Shown here in pieces: positions 1 through 8,489 of a DNA stretch of 64,000 nt (position 1 is the stretch's first letter; every line of letters starts with the position of its first letter). This DNA is from UBA2387 sp019454665 (GTDB taxonomy: Bacteria > Armatimonadota > Fimbriimonadia > Fimbriimonadales > Fimbriimonadaceae), in NCBI GenBank assembly GCA_045862995.1, contig BTVX01000005.1, positions 62,001 to 126,000 of the forward strand, given 5' to 3'. Both the position numbers and the translations under genes were made by a program. The notes beneath the pieces are model-generated. The model had not been told where the DNA came from and ran no database searches. It worked only from the letters and a program-made list of their open reading frames with translations.

Positions 1-2
1 AG

Positions 3-239
3 GAGCGCTCGGAGGCCGCCTCGACGGTGGACACCCAAATGCGCGGGACCGGCACGGCGACGTTCGACCGCAAGTTGGGCGTGTTCGCGCTGGTCGAGAT
101 GTCGAGCACGGCCACGAGCACCGTGCGCCCCCTCAGCGGCAAGGGCGACCCGGTGCTACGCAAGCTGACCCTGAAACACAAGGTGACCCGCGTGCTCGCT
201 TCCAGCGGTGGAAAAGATGCCTTGCGTGGGGAAAACTAA
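3..239 (+). CDS. C-terminal end of an unknown protein (5' partial)
   Basis: The frame is open to the left edge of the window, so this is the tail of a gene that begins outside it. About 78 residues are visible and end in DALRGEN before a TAA stop. The fragment is rich in Thr, Ser and Val and has no membrane segment or motif I recognise. A GTG at position 27 could start a short protein of 70 residues, but the frame continues upstream without a stop and a truncated longer gene is more likely. Function unknown. Confidence 0.5.
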   Translation, partial: ERSEAASTVDTQMRGTGTATFDRKLGVFALVEMSSTATSTVRPLSGKGDPVLRKLTLKHKVTRVLASSGGKDALRGEN

Positions 240-280
240 CGTGGACAAAGCGGATTTTTGCGAGAAGTCTCAAAAAGTCC

Positions 281-309
281 TTGGCATTTGGGGAAAGTCG
301 TGATACGAT
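281..309 (+). promoter_or_regulatory. strong sigma70-type promoter
   Basis: TTGGCA at 281-286 and TACGAT at 304-309 are separated by exactly 17 nt. Predicted transcription starts near 316. No convincing gene starts within the next 400 nt, so the promoter serves either a non-coding RNA or a very long leader of the S41 peptidase gene at 755. Confidence 0.65.
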
Positions 310-315
310 GTTTGT

Positions 316-690
316 GTAGCCGACGCGGCGGGATCGAGCCGCAGAGAGCGAAAGCAAACGTCCTCCCCGTATCCGGAGGAATCGGCTCAGTAGATGTCTC
401 GAAAGCCGCTCTCGCAGCGGGGTTTGAGCTTCTGCAACACCGAAAGCAAGCCATCTTGCTGTTAGTCTGGTTAGGACTATCGCGGTAGGGCGCTGAGGCG
501 GCAACGCCGAAGCAATGACTTGAGATCGGTTTCGACCGCAACGGGCCTTGTGCCCAGGTCGAAGATTGTGCGAGTGCGGACTCTTCGGAGTCGGCCAGGG
601 CACGTGAGAGTTGCGCCGAAAGGCCTCTCTCTTGCGGGGCGTATCGTCCACCGGGCTTGTCTCGGCGCGATGCGCCCTCGCTTTTTGTCC
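316..690 (+). ncRNA. candidate structured non-coding RNA or long leader (unidentified)
   Basis: This covers most of the 515-base stretch without a supported gene. It follows a near-consensus promoter and holds many compact hairpins, several closed by stable tetraloops: TCCTCC/GGAGGA (361-380), GCAAG/CTTGC (446-459), TAGTC/GACTA (463-479), GGCG-gcaa-CGCC (497-508), CGGT-ttcg-ACCG (527-538), GACTC-ttcg-GAGTC (579-592) and GCC-gaaa-GGC (615-624). A long-range pair GTGCCC/GGGCAC (550-555 with 598-603) encloses the UUCG hairpin. I do not find the conserved cores of RNase P RNA, tmRNA, SRP RNA or the GEMM riboswitch. A 76-residue reading frame at 258-488 has no protein-like features. Length would be about 370 nt if it ends at the hairpin plus T-run near 686. 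Confidence 0.4.
664..686 (+). terminator. possible intrinsic terminator of the candidate RNA
   Basis: A perfect 5-bp stem GGCGC/GCGCC with a 3-nt loop is followed after five bases by TTTTT at 682-686. The stem is short and the T-run is brief, so this is tentative. It lies about 70 nt before the S41 peptidase gene. Confidence 0.35.
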
Positions 691-754
691 CACACCTCCT
701 CGCCGGGAACGGGAACTCCTGTCCCGCCACCCAGCGTAACGACCTGAACTCGCG

Positions 755-1795
755 ATGAAGAAGCACTCTTACCTTTCCACGCTGCTGCTGTTGGCGGTGG
801 CTGCCCTCTCCATGCCACAAGCGTCCAAGGACGACAAGGCCCAGGTCGTGGATGCTCTGGCCAAAGCGATGACCGAGCGGTACGTGCTCAAGGACAAGGG
901 CGAGGCCGCAGCCCAGTTGCTTCGCGACCGGCTGAAGTCGGGTGCCTACGACGAGGCGACCACGGGCGAGGCGTTCGCGATGGCCTTGTCGAAGGACGTC
1001 AACAGCGTCTGCTCCGACGCCCACCTTCGCGTGCGGTTCAGTGCGACTCCCCTTCCGGCCCGAGCCCAAGCCGCCGAGCCCTCGGAGGCCGAAATCGCAG
1101 CGATGGCGAAGCAGATGCGGCAGGCCAACGCCGGGTTCGAAGAGGTCAAGCTGCTGCAAGGCAACGTGGGCTACATCCGGTTCAACATGTTCAGCGACCC
1201 CGCGATCGCCCGGCGTCCGGTCGAAGCGGCGATGGCCTTTGTCGCCGACACCGATGCGCTGATCTTCGACTTGCGCGGCAACGGTGGCGGCTCGCCCTCG
1301 ACCGTCCGGATGATCTGCAGCTATCTGTTCGACAAGCCCACGCATGTGAACAGCCTGCTCATGCGCCGGGGCGACCAACTGGTGCGAAACGACTTCATCA
1401 CGGAACCCGTCAAGGAGCATGCGTACTTCGACAAGCCGATCTTCGTCGTGGTCGGCAAGCGCACCGGCTCAGGCGCCGAGGAGTTCGCGTACAACCTCCA
1501 GACCCAGAAGCGGGCCACGCTGATCGGGGAGAGCACCTGGGGCGGCGCGAATCCGGGCGGCACGGTTCGGCTCGGCGACCACTATTCGGCGTTCATCCCC
1601 GTCGGCATGGCCAAGAATCCGATCACGGGCAAGAACTGGGAAGGCACCGGCGTCCTCCCCGAGGTCGAGGCGAAGCCCGAGGACGCGTTGACCATCGCCC
1701 ACCGCATGGCCGTCGAGAAGCTCAAGGAAGCCGCCCAGGGCTCCGACCGCGAGCGACTGGAGCAGGTTCTGAAGGCGATCGCGGGCGGTTCGTAA
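755..1795 (+). CDS. S41 family peptidase (C-terminal processing peptidase type)
   Basis: A 346-residue secreted serine peptidase of the S41 family. A signal peptide spans about residues 1-24 (hydrophobic run LLLLAVAALS). The region around 25-120 is a helical N-terminal part like that of IRBP/tricorn-type members. DLRGNGGG at 172-179 is the family signature, and the nucleophile is most likely Ser239 in the motif RTGSGAEE. A substrate-strand motif IGESTWGGANPGG follows at about 257-269. I see no obvious PDZ domain, which fits the short length. It should act outside the cytoplasmic membrane, cleaving peptide C-termini. There is no clear Shine-Dalgarno sequence. It lies 22 nt upstream of the M1 peptidase gene on the same strand, and the two may be co-transcribed. 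Confidence 0.88.
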   Translation: MKKHSYLSTLLLLAVAALSMPQASKDDKAQVVDALAKAMTERYVLKDKGEAAAQLLRDRLKSGAYDEATTGEAFAMALSKDVNSVCSDAHLRVRFSATPLPARAQAAEPSEAEIAAMAKQMRQANAGFEEVKLLQGNVGYIRFNMFSDPAIARRPVEAAMAFVADTDALIFDLRGNGGGSPSTVRMICSYLFDKPTHVNSLLMRRGDQLVRNDFITEPVKEHAYFDKPIFVVVGKRTGSGAEEFAYNLQTQKRATLIGESTWGGANPGGTVRLGDHYSAFIPVGMAKNPITGKNWEGTGVLPEVEAKPEDALTIAHRMAVEKLKEAAQGSDRERLEQVLKAIAGGS

Positions 1796-1817
1796 GCGCG
1801 ATGTATCATGAAGGGCG

Positions 1818-3854
1818 ATGAGGCCCTTCGTGCGGTTCCTCGCCGGCAGTTTGGCGTTGTTCGTGGCCGCGTCTCCCTTCGCATGGCAAGGCTGCGACCA
1901 GTGCTCCGCCGCGCGAAGCGAACCGCTGCCTCTGGCCGCACTGCTGTTGCCGCCCTCGAGCCTTGATGCGTCGTCGGACGTGATCCACTATCAACTCTCC
2001 ATTGACCTCGACATTCCGGGTCGGCGGTTGGTGGGCCGTTGTGTGATCCACGGAAGGTCGAGAACGTCGCAACTGAACTCCATCGACATCCGAATCTCGA
2101 ACGCGTTCGCGGTGGTGGTGATCCAGAACGAGCGAACCGTGACCTACGAGCGGTTGGACGCTGCCACGATCCGGGTCCCGCTGGACCGCACCTACAAGAA
2201 CGGCGAGGCGTTCGCGATCGAGGTCGCGTACCAGGGCGTGCCACCGCAAGGCGAGGGCTTCGGTTCGATCCTGTTCACCACCAAGGCGAACGGCATGCCG
2301 CACGTTTCGACGTTGAGCGAGCCGTGGTTCGCCTACACGTGGTGGCCCGCCAAGGACGTGAACACCGACAAGGCGACCGTGGACCTGGAAATCGGTGTGC
2401 CGCCAGGGTTGTCGGTGGCGGCGAACGGCCTCCCATCGGGCACCACGACCGCCCCGAACGGCCTCATCCGTCACCGGTTCGTCTCCCGCTACCGCATGGC
2501 GCCGTATCTGGTCGCGTTCAGCGTGGCCGACTACAACTCGTGGCGGACCACCTACGAATCGCCGAACGGGACCATGCCGCTCGACTTCATGGTCTACCCC
2601 GAGCACGACAACGCCGACCGGCGGGCGCTTTGGGAACGCTCGCGCGACATGCTCGCCGCGTTCCGCCCTATCTTCGGCGAGTATCCGTTCCTGGGCGAAA
2701 AGTATGGGATCTATCAGTTCGGTTTCGGCGGAGGAATGGAGCATCAAACGATGTCGGGCCAAGGCGGTTGGGGCGAATCGCTGACCGCTCACGAGCTGGC
2801 CCACCAATGGTGGGGCGACCTGGTCACGTGCGAAACGTGGAGCGACATCTGGCTGAACGAGGGGTTCGCCACGTATTCCGAAGCCCTCTGGGCGGAGCGT
2901 CAGCCGGGCAGCAGCGGCTTGCCGGCCCTCAAGTCGGCCATGCAATCCCGCCGGCCAGGTTCGGTGGATGGGACCGTGTACATCCCGAACCCAACCTCTG
3001 TCTCGCGCATCTTCAGCGGCAACTTCTCGTACCGCAAGGCGGGCTGGGTGCTGCACATGCTCCGCAAGGTCGTGGGAGACGCCACGTTCTTCGCGATCCT
3101 CGCCGAACACCGGGCGCGTCACGCGTGGGGCACGGCCACCACGCAGGACTTCATCGAAACGGCCGAGCAGGTCGCCGCGCGAGACCTCTCGTGGTTCTTC
3201 GATCCGTGGCTTTTCCAGCCCGGCGCGCCGAACTACCGCTGGGGCAGCGAGCTGCGCCGCATCGCCGGCAAGGACTACCTGCTGGTTTCGCTGGAGCAAC
3301 GGCAGAGCTTGGCGTGGCCCACCTTCGCCATGCCGGTCGGCTTGCGCGGCACGGGTTTGGACACCACGCTCTGGAACTCCGCGCGCACGCAGCACTACAC
3401 CCTCCCCGTCTCGGCCGACCCCGGCACTCCCGCGCTCGACCCCGACGGCTGGGTGCTGAACACGGGCATCGAGCGCGTGACCTATGCAGAGGGCCCGCCG
3501 GTGATCGTGGCAACTTCCCCACGCCACTTCGATCTGAACGCCCGGAGTGTGCGGTCCGTCGAGATCGACTTCACGACCGCCGTGAACGCCCGTTCCAGCG
3601 ACTTCTCCATCGTTGGCAGCCGAACGGGATCGGTCAAGTTCGGCGTTCACACGTCCTTGAGCGGTCGTCGGGCGACGCTCAGCCTAGCCCGTCCGCTTCA
3701 GCCAGACACGTACAAAGTCACGGCTCGCGACTCGCTGACGGGTTCGGCCACGGGCTTGAAACTCGACGGCGAACACTCCGGGACATGGCCCTCCGGCGAC
3801 GGATTGCCAGGCGGTTCGGCCGAGTTTGTGTTCCTCGTGAAATCTTTACGTTAA
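1818..3854 (+). CDS. secreted M1 family zinc aminopeptidase
   Basis: A 678-residue gluzincin. An N-terminal hydrophobic signal (about 7-22) ends near a Cys, so it could be a lipoprotein or simply secreted. The exopeptidase motif appears as GGGMEH near 304-309, with His in place of the usual Asn. The zinc site is HELAHQWWGD at 325-334, with the third ligand in the downstream LNEGFATY motif. The last about 110 residues form an Ig-like module of the kind appended to secreted enzymes. Its role is N-terminal trimming of extracellular or periplasmic peptides. A TATCAT hexamer at 1804-1809 lies 8 nt before the ATG, so it may also have a leaderless transcript. Only the ATG at 1818 is in frame among the nearby ATGs. 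Confidence 0.9.
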   Translation: MRPFVRFLAGSLALFVAASPFAWQGCDQCSAARSEPLPLAALLLPPSSLDASSDVIHYQLSIDLDIPGRRLVGRCVIHGRSRTSQLNSIDIRISNAFAVVVIQNERTVTYERLDAATIRVPLDRTYKNGEAFAIEVAYQGVPPQGEGFGSILFTTKANGMPHVSTLSEPWFAYTWWPAKDVNTDKATVDLEIGVPPGLSVAANGLPSGTTTAPNGLIRHRFVSRYRMAPYLVAFSVADYNSWRTTYESPNGTMPLDFMVYPEHDNADRRALWERSRDMLAAFRPIFGEYPFLGEKYGIYQFGFGGGMEHQTMSGQGGWGESLTAHELAHQWWGDLVTCETWSDIWLNEGFATYSEALWAERQPGSSGLPALKSAMQSRRPGSVDGTVYIPNPTSVSRIFSGNFSYRKAGWVLHMLRKVVGDATFFAILAEHRARHAWGTATTQDFIETAEQVAARDLSWFFDPWLFQPGAPNYRWGSELRRIAGKDYLLVSLEQRQSLAWPTFAMPVGLRGTGLDTTLWNSARTQHYTLPVSADPGTPALDPDGWVLNTGIERVTYAEGPPVIVATSPRHFDLNARSVRSVEIDFTTAVNARSSDFSIVGSRTGSVKFGVHTSLSGRRATLSLARPLQPDTYKVTARDSLTGSATGLKLDGEHSGTWPSGDGLPGGSAEFVFLVKSLR

Positions 3855-3859
3855 ATCGT

Positions 3860-3890
3860 TGATTCATTTGGCCGTAGGGTCGCTATACTT
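3860..3890 (+). promoter_or_regulatory. promoter of the PEP-CTERM gene
   Basis: TATACT at 3885-3890 is a good -10 element. The best -35 is TTGATT at 3860-3865, with a long 19-nt spacer. The gene starts 48 nt downstream, after a purine-rich ribosome binding region. Confidence 0.5.
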
Positions 3891-3938
3891 CGGTTGGTGC
3901 GGTCAACGAGCCGCGCCAGAGAGAGAGGATCGGTTCAC

Positions 3939-4739
3939 ATGAAGCAATACGCGAGGTTGCTCGCGCTTGGGCTCGGCCTGGGCGTTGGCACGACGGGCTT
4001 TGCCCAAGTCATTCCGCTTTACTCGGGTGCCCTCAACAGCACCCCCGACGCCCAAGGCTGGCTGTACCAGAACCTTCCGGCTGGGACGGCGGTCGTGACC
4101 CCTCCCGGCGGTTCGGGCTACACCACACTGAACACGTCGGCGGCTTACCTGCCTTATGCGGGCTGGGGCGCCGTGACTCCCTTCAACCTGGACCCGGTGG
4201 TCGGTTTCCGACTTCGGTTCGACATCAAGGTGATCGCCGAAGACCATGGCGCTTCGACGGCCGACCACAGCAACCCGCCCGATGGCTTGGCCGACCGCGC
4301 GGGGCTCAGCTTCATCATCCTGGGCTCTGACATGAAGGGCATCGAACTCGGCGTCTGGACCGACGAGATCTGGGGCCAGACGGACACGCCCTTGTTTGAG
4401 CACCACCAGTCCCAGGAGCGCGGCTTTGTGGACACCACAGGCGCCGGCACGGGCATGGCAGGCCTGAACCGCGTGGACGTGACCGTGATCGGCGGCAACT
4501 ATTCGGTTCGGTTCAACGACAACCTGCTGTACTCTGCGGCGACCAAGGATTACACGTCGTTCGTCGGGCCGATCGACCCGTACGAGACGCCGAACTTCCT
4601 GTTCATCGGAGACAACACGACGTCCGCCAGCGCGACGTTCCAGTTCTCCTATGCGGAAGTCGAGCTGGTTCCCGAGCCGGCGACCCTCGCCGCTCTCGGC
4701 ATCGGCTTGGCCGCTCTGGCGCGACGCCGACGCCGCTAA
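3939..4739 (+). CDS. PEP-CTERM sorting domain protein
   Basis: A 266-residue exported protein. A signal peptide (about 1-21) is followed by a beta-rich body. The C-terminus has the sorting signal: the VPEPAT motif, a short hydrophobic helix (LAALGIGLAALA) and an Arg cluster. In other bacteria this tail is processed by an exosortase, which is not in this window. The body is full of Gly, Asp, Tyr and Thr and resembles a lectin-like or surface protein, but I do not recognise a catalytic site. The start was moved 45 nt downstream of the longest frame because the signal peptide begins at MKQYARLL and a GAGAGAGGAT ribosome binding region precedes it. It is monocistronic, with its own promoter and a strong terminator. 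Confidence 0.85.
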   Translation: MKQYARLLALGLGLGVGTTGFAQVIPLYSGALNSTPDAQGWLYQNLPAGTAVVTPPGGSGYTTLNTSAAYLPYAGWGAVTPFNLDPVVGFRLRFDIKVIAEDHGASTADHSNPPDGLADRAGLSFIILGSDMKGIELGVWTDEIWGQTDTPLFEHHQSQERGFVDTTGAGTGMAGLNRVDVTVIGGNYSVRFNDNLLYSAATKDYTSFVGPIDPYETPNFLFIGDNTTSASATFQFSYAEVELVPEPATLAALGIGLAALARRRRR

Positions 4740-4756
4740 GGCGACTCGCCACCCTC

Positions 4757-4801
4757 GGATACCCGGATTTGACCCTGCAGGGTCGGTCCGGGTATCCTTT
4801 T
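4757..4801 (+). terminator. strong intrinsic terminator
   Basis: A perfect 11-bp stem GGATACCCGGA (4757-4767) pairs with TCCGGGTATCC (4787-4797) and is followed by TTTT. Inside the loop lies a second perfect palindrome, GACCCTGCAGGGTC (4771-4784), so the two stems stack. It ends the PEP-CTERM gene transcript. Confidence 0.85.
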
Positions 4802-4846
4802 GTGTTCGTGCGCCGGTCGGCAATCGGCGCCGCAGTAGGAACGCTC

Positions 4847-5104
4847 ATGAAGTCTGGCACCCACCCCAAGAATTATCCGGTCCTGTTCGTTGATGGCGAG
4901 CACGAGTGGACGGGCATCTCCACCCACAAGACCGACGAGACGCGCGTCATTGACGGCGTGACGCACCACGTCATCCGCCTGGACATCAGCGCGTTCACCC
5001 ACCCCTTCTACACGGGCCAGAAGCGCCTCGTGGACTCTGCCGGCCGCGTCGAGAAGTTCATGCGGCGCTACGCCAAGCAGATGGGCGACGCCAACCGCAA
5101 GTAA
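4847..5104 (+). CDS. rpmE2: 50S ribosomal protein L31 (type B-like)
   Basis: An 85-residue protein matching L31 from end to end: an N-terminal MKSGTHPKNYPV, a central acidic-polar insertion, and the conserved SAFTHPFYTGQ..GRVEKFMRRY block. The zinc-binding Cys pair of type A L31 is absent, which points to the Cys-minus (type B) form, often favoured under zinc limitation. L31 sits at the central protuberance of the large subunit. An AGGA sequence lies just upstream of the ATG, and longer in-frame starts would run into the terminator. It converges with the DHFR-like gene, leaving only 4 nt between the stop codons. Confidence 0.88.
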   Translation: MKSGTHPKNYPVLFVDGEHEWTGISTHKTDETRVIDGVTHHVIRLDISAFTHPFYTGQKRLVDSAGRVEKFMRRYAKQMGDANRK

Positions 5105-5108
5105 AGCG

Positions 5109-5624
5109 TCAGCGGACCCGTTCGTATTCGACGAGCACCAAACCCCCGCGGTACGAATCCACCGCGCGGGTTTGGAACTCGCGTCGTGGCGTTCCCTGCT
5201 CGAACAACGGCACCCCGCCCCCCAACACGACCGGGTGGATGCCCAAGGTCATGCGGTCCACGGCGTCGGCATCCATGAAGGCGCGGACTAGGGGCGCACC
5301 GCCGACCACCCAGGCGTCGCCTTCCAGCAAGGGCCGCTCCTCTTCCAGCCACCGATCCACTCCCTTGGTATAGGACTCCACCCGCTCGTCGGCAACCTCG
5401 AACGAGGGGTCGCGCGAGAAGACCAAGGCCCGCATCCCCTCGTACGGCCAGCCGAGGTCAAGGGCCGTTTCGTAGGTCCGCCGGCCCATCAACATGATCT
5501 CCACCTTCCGAAGAAACGGCTCGAAATCCAGCCCCGGGTCTTCGATCAGCCATCCGAGGTCGCGGTCCGGTCCTTCGACGTATCCATCCAGCGAAACGGC
5601 CATGTGCAACACGACTTCCGACAT
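5109..5624 (-). CDS. dihydrofolate reductase family protein (RibD C-terminal fold)
   Basis: A 171-residue protein with the dihydrofolate reductase/RibD-C fold. Visible features are the strand motif VVLHMAVSLDGYVEGP near the N-terminus, MLMGRRTYE around 48-56, and VVGGAPLVRAFMDADAVD followed by HPVVLGGGVPLF in the second half. The family uses NADPH; many members have unknown substrates, and this one lacks a neighbour that would assign it to folate or riboflavin synthesis. The start was set at the Met beginning MSEVVLH rather than 39 nt upstream, because homologous proteins begin just before this first strand. Confidence 0.75.
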   Translation of the reverse strand: MSEVVLHMAVSLDGYVEGPDRDLGWLIEDPGLDFEPFLRKVEIMLMGRRTYETALDLGWPYEGMRALVFSRDPSFEVADERVESYTKGVDRWLEEERPLLEGDAWVVGGAPLVRAFMDADAVDRMTLGIHPVVLGGGVPLFEQGTPRREFQTRAVDSYRGGLVLVEYERVR

Positions 5625-5698
5625 GAAGGGACGATACCTGCGCCATGCGAAGGTCCGGTACACAACCCCGCTGCATCCTGTATAGTCGGGATACGCCC

Positions 5699-6697
5699 AT
5701 GGAAACCAACACCGCTAGTTGGAACGCCCTCGCCGAACAGCGTCGCCTCGCCCCTTGGTCCTCGTGGCAAGACGGCTCGCCGCCCGTCGGTTGGTTCAAG
5801 CGACCTGTTGGCGAGGAGGCCGCACGGTTCTATGCCGAGCAGGGCTTTCTGGTCTTGCAAGACGCACTGACGCCTGAAGAAGTCGAGGAACTGCGCCGCG
5901 AAACGTTGGCCATCTGCAGGGGCGAACGCGGTCCGTTGCCCGGCTCCGATCCCGGCCTTCCCGGCGAGACCGACGCCGAAGCCATGCGCCGGTTTCTGTG
6001 CATCCACTTCCCCCACAAGGTGTCGCCGCTCATGGAACGCGTCCTTGCCCACCCGGCGATCGTCGAATGCCTGACTTCCGTGATCAGCCCGAACGTCAAG
6101 TGCATGCAGTCCATGCTGTTCATCAAGGCCTCGGGCAAGCCGGGGCAGGCGTGGCACCAAGACGAGATTTACATCCCCACGCGCGACCGGTCGCTCGCGG
6201 GAGCCTGGATCGCCCTGGACGACGCCACGGTCGAGAACGGCTGCCTTTGGGTGCTGCCTGGCTCGCACCGTCAAGGCATCCTTTACTTTCAGGAGTGGCA
6301 CGGCGACGCCCGGTTCGATTGCGCGTTCGAAGCGCGCCGCTTCCCCTATTCGAACGACGAGGCCGTGCCCGTGGAGGTCAAGGCGGGCAGCATCGTGTTC
6401 TTCAACGGTTACACGCTCCACCGCTCGCTGCCGAACTACGCGCCGTCGGGCTATCGGCGGGCGCTGGTCAACCACTACATGAGCGCCGAGTCGTTGCTCC
6501 CGTGGTTCGGCAACCAACTGCCCGAGGGCCAGTACGTGTCCGTCGCCGACCACCGCGACATCGTGCTGGTGGCGGGCGAGGACCCCTACGCGTGGAAAGG
6601 CACCGAGCAGCGGCACGGACCGCACGTGCGCCCCAGCGGCGAAGGCGGGTGCGGCGACCTGAAGTACAACGAAGACGCCGCCAAAGCGCGCGCTTAG
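5699..6697 (+). CDS. phytanoyl-CoA dioxygenase (PhyH) family protein
   Basis: A 332-residue Fe(II)/2-oxoglutarate-dependent oxygenase. The facial triad is His153 and Asp155 (motif WHQDE) and probably His241 (motif TLHRSLPN). The motifs LPGSHRQG and GSIVFFNG are also typical of this family. It hydroxylates a small organic substrate that cannot be named from sequence. A TATAGT hexamer at 5681-5686 lies 12 nt before the ATG, so the transcript would have a leader of only about 5 nt. The start codon is divergent from the DHFR-like gene 74 nt away. Its TAG stop overlaps the TAA of the convergent asparaginase gene by 2 nt. Confidence 0.85.
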   Translation: METNTASWNALAEQRRLAPWSSWQDGSPPVGWFKRPVGEEAARFYAEQGFLVLQDALTPEEVEELRRETLAICRGERGPLPGSDPGLPGETDAEAMRRFLCIHFPHKVSPLMERVLAHPAIVECLTSVISPNVKCMQSMLFIKASGKPGQAWHQDEIYIPTRDRSLAGAWIALDDATVENGCLWVLPGSHRQGILYFQEWHGDARFDCAFEARRFPYSNDEAVPVEVKAGSIVFFNGYTLHRSLPNYAPSGYRRALVNHYMSAESLLPWFGNQLPEGQYVSVADHRDIVLVAGEDPYAWKGTEQRHGPHVRPSGEGGCGDLKYNEDAAKARA

Positions 6698-7599
6698 TCC
6701 AAGGTCAGCGCCGGGAACTCGTGGAACGCGAAGTCCCCGTTGCGGCACGACCACAGGGGGAACACGCCCTGCGTCGTCGCTGCCCCAAACTCACCCGTGG
6801 GTGAGATCGCAAACACCACGCACGGCATCCAGGTCGAGCGGGGTTGCCGCCGCATCATGCGCCGCACAACCTCTTCGCATGCCGCTTGGGGAGCAAGTCC
6901 CCGCCGCATGTGCTCGACCGCTTGAAAGGACGCTGCGGCCTTCCAGAGTTCCTCGCCCCACCCCGTCGCGCCCGCCGCGCCGGCCTCGTCGTCGGCATAG
7001 ATGCCCGCACCGACGATGGGCGAGTCGCCCACCCGGCCCGGCATCTTCCACGAGAGCCCGCTGGTCGAACTGGCGGCCACCATGCGGCCCGGAGCTTGCC
7101 AGCCCAGCATCGTGATCGTGTCGCCGTGGTGTTCGTAGCCTTCGGTGAGGCTGTGGACGTAGCGCCGCTCGTAAAGGCTGGGGTCGGCGCGCCACGCGTC
7201 GTACGCCTTCAGGTTCTCGGGCGTCATCAGGCTGCGCGGCTGGAATCCGTTCTGTATGGCGAACCGGCGGGCCTGGTCGCCGGCCAGCATCACGTGGGGC
7301 GTATCTTCGAGCACCTTGCGGGCGACCGAGATCGCGGGCACCACGCCTCGCAAAGCGCACACGGCACCGGCTTCGAGCGTCTCACCGATCATGATCGAGG
7401 CGTCGAGTTCGAGTTCGCCGTCGCGGTTGGGCAGCGAGCCAAGGCCGATCGCCATCAGGCTGGGGTCCAATTCTGCCGTGGCCAGCCCGTGCTCGAGCGA
7501 GTCGAGCACGGTGCCAGCGGCAAGGGCCCGTTCCCACGCCGCGCGCACCGCCACCTCGCCGGGTTCCTTCCACGTCGCGAGGAGAAGGGTGTCGGTCAC
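6694..7599 (-). CDS. Ntn-hydrolase: glycosylasparaginase / isoaspartyl peptidase family
   Basis: A 301-residue enzyme of the type-2 asparaginase (N-terminal nucleophile) group. The autoprocessing site is the motif HHGD-TITM, making Thr161 the likely N-terminal nucleophile of the beta chain. The downstream motifs RVGDSPIVGAGIYAD and GATGWGEE are conserved in the family. Substrates could be GlcNAc-Asn, isoaspartyl dipeptides or L-asparagine; sequence alone does not separate them. I chose the GTG start at 7599, which forms a 4-nt overlap (GTGA) with the etfA stop. The longer frame upstream is only the etfA shadow. It is the last gene of the minus-strand run. Confidence 0.85.
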   Translation of the reverse strand: MTDTLLLATWKEPGEVAVRAAWERALAAGTVLDSLEHGLATAELDPSLMAIGLGSLPNRDGELELDASIMIGETLEAGAVCALRGVVPAISVARKVLEDTPHVMLAGDQARRFAIQNGFQPRSLMTPENLKAYDAWRADPSLYERRYVHSLTEGYEHHGDTITMLGWQAPGRMVAASSTSGLSWKMPGRVGDSPIVGAGIYADDEAGAAGATGWGEELWKAAASFQAVEHMRRGLAPQAACEEVVRRMMRRQPRSTWMPCVVFAISPTGEFGAATTQGVFPLWSCRNGDFAFHEFPALTLD

Positions 7600-8489
7600 T
7601 GGCGCAGCCGCTCCATCAATGCCGGGATGGCGGTGTACAAGTCTTCCACCAGGCCGAAATCGGCCACCTCGAAGATGGGCGCGTCGCCGTCGGTGTTGAT
7701 GGCGACGATGCACTTGCTGTCCTTCATGCCCGCCAAGTGCTGAGTCGAGCCCGAGACGCCGGCCGCGATGTAGAGTTCGGGAGCGACGATCTTGCCCGTC
7801 TGGCCGACTTGGGCCTCGTTGGGGGCGATGCCGCTGTCCACGGCTGCTCGGGTCGCGCCGACGCCGCCGCCCAGCGCATCCGCTAGGCCGCCGATCAGGC
7901 GTTCGAACGTGGCCGCATCCTTAAGCGGACGACCACCGCTCACGACCACTTTGGCTTGCGTCAGGTCCGGTCGGCCCCCGCTGGCTTGGCTCTCGGCGCT
8001 GGTTCGAGCGACCACTGTCGGGCAATTGAGCGCCACGGAACGCTTGTTGGCCGAGCCGGTCGGCGTTGCAGGATCGAATGCCGAGGTCCGAACGGTGAGT
8101 GCGACCCGCTCGGTTTCCACCGTCACGGTGGCAATCACCGAGCCGGCGACGATGGGCCGCTGAAACGTCTTGGCGTCCATCACGGCGATGGCATCGGTGA
8201 CCATGCCCGCATCGAGCAGAACGGCCACACGCGGCATGACGTCTTTCGAGCGCATCGAAGCCGATGCGGCGACGTGGGTGTAGCCCCCGGCGACGTTCGC
8301 GATGCCCTTGGCCAGGCCGTCGGCTGGGGGAACGTTAGCCAAACCCGCCTGAAGCACCTCGGACGCGCCATAGCCGTCGTCTGCGCTACCCGTGAGCAGG
8401 AGCACGTCGAAGGGAGCACCCAAGGCGACACCGAAGCGGGCCAGCGGCTCGAGTTCGGAAGGATCGAAGGCGATGAGGAGCGCTTTCAA
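7596..8489 (-). CDS. etfA: electron transfer flavoprotein alpha subunit
   Basis: A 297-residue ETF alpha subunit. The N-terminal half is the nucleotide-binding-like domain. The C-terminal FAD domain carries the signature blocks VVSGGRPLKD, GATRAAVDSGIAPNEAQVGQTGK and SGSTQHLAGMKDS, which wrap the FAD. With EtfB it accepts electrons from acyl-CoA dehydrogenases and passes them to the quinone pool through an ETF dehydrogenase, not encoded here. It overlaps etfB by 4 nt (ATGA) and the asparaginase gene by 4 nt, so translation of the three is probably coupled. Confidence 0.95.
   Translation of the reverse strand: MKALLIAFDPSELEPLARFGVALGAPFDVLLLTGSADDGYGASEVLQAGLANVPPADGLAKGIANVAGGYTHVAASASMRSKDVMPRVAVLLDAGMVTDAIAVMDAKTFQRPIVAGSVIATVTVETERVALTVRTSAFDPATPTGSANKRSVALNCPTVVARTSAESQASGGRPDLTQAKVVVSGGRPLKDAATFERLIGGLADALGGGVGATRAAVDSGIAPNEAQVGQTGKIVAPELYIAAGVSGSTQHLAGMKDSKCIVAINTDGDAPIFEVADFGLVEDLYTAIPALMERLRQ

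Noticed and set aside
258..488. A 76-residue open frame in the gene-free stretch near the left end
   Set aside because: No ribosome binding site, it begins before the promoter's predicted start point, and the DNA is explained better by hairpins.
316..690. RNase P RNA, tmRNA, SRP RNA or c-di-GMP riboswitch
   Set aside because: I looked for their conserved core words on both strands and did not find them.
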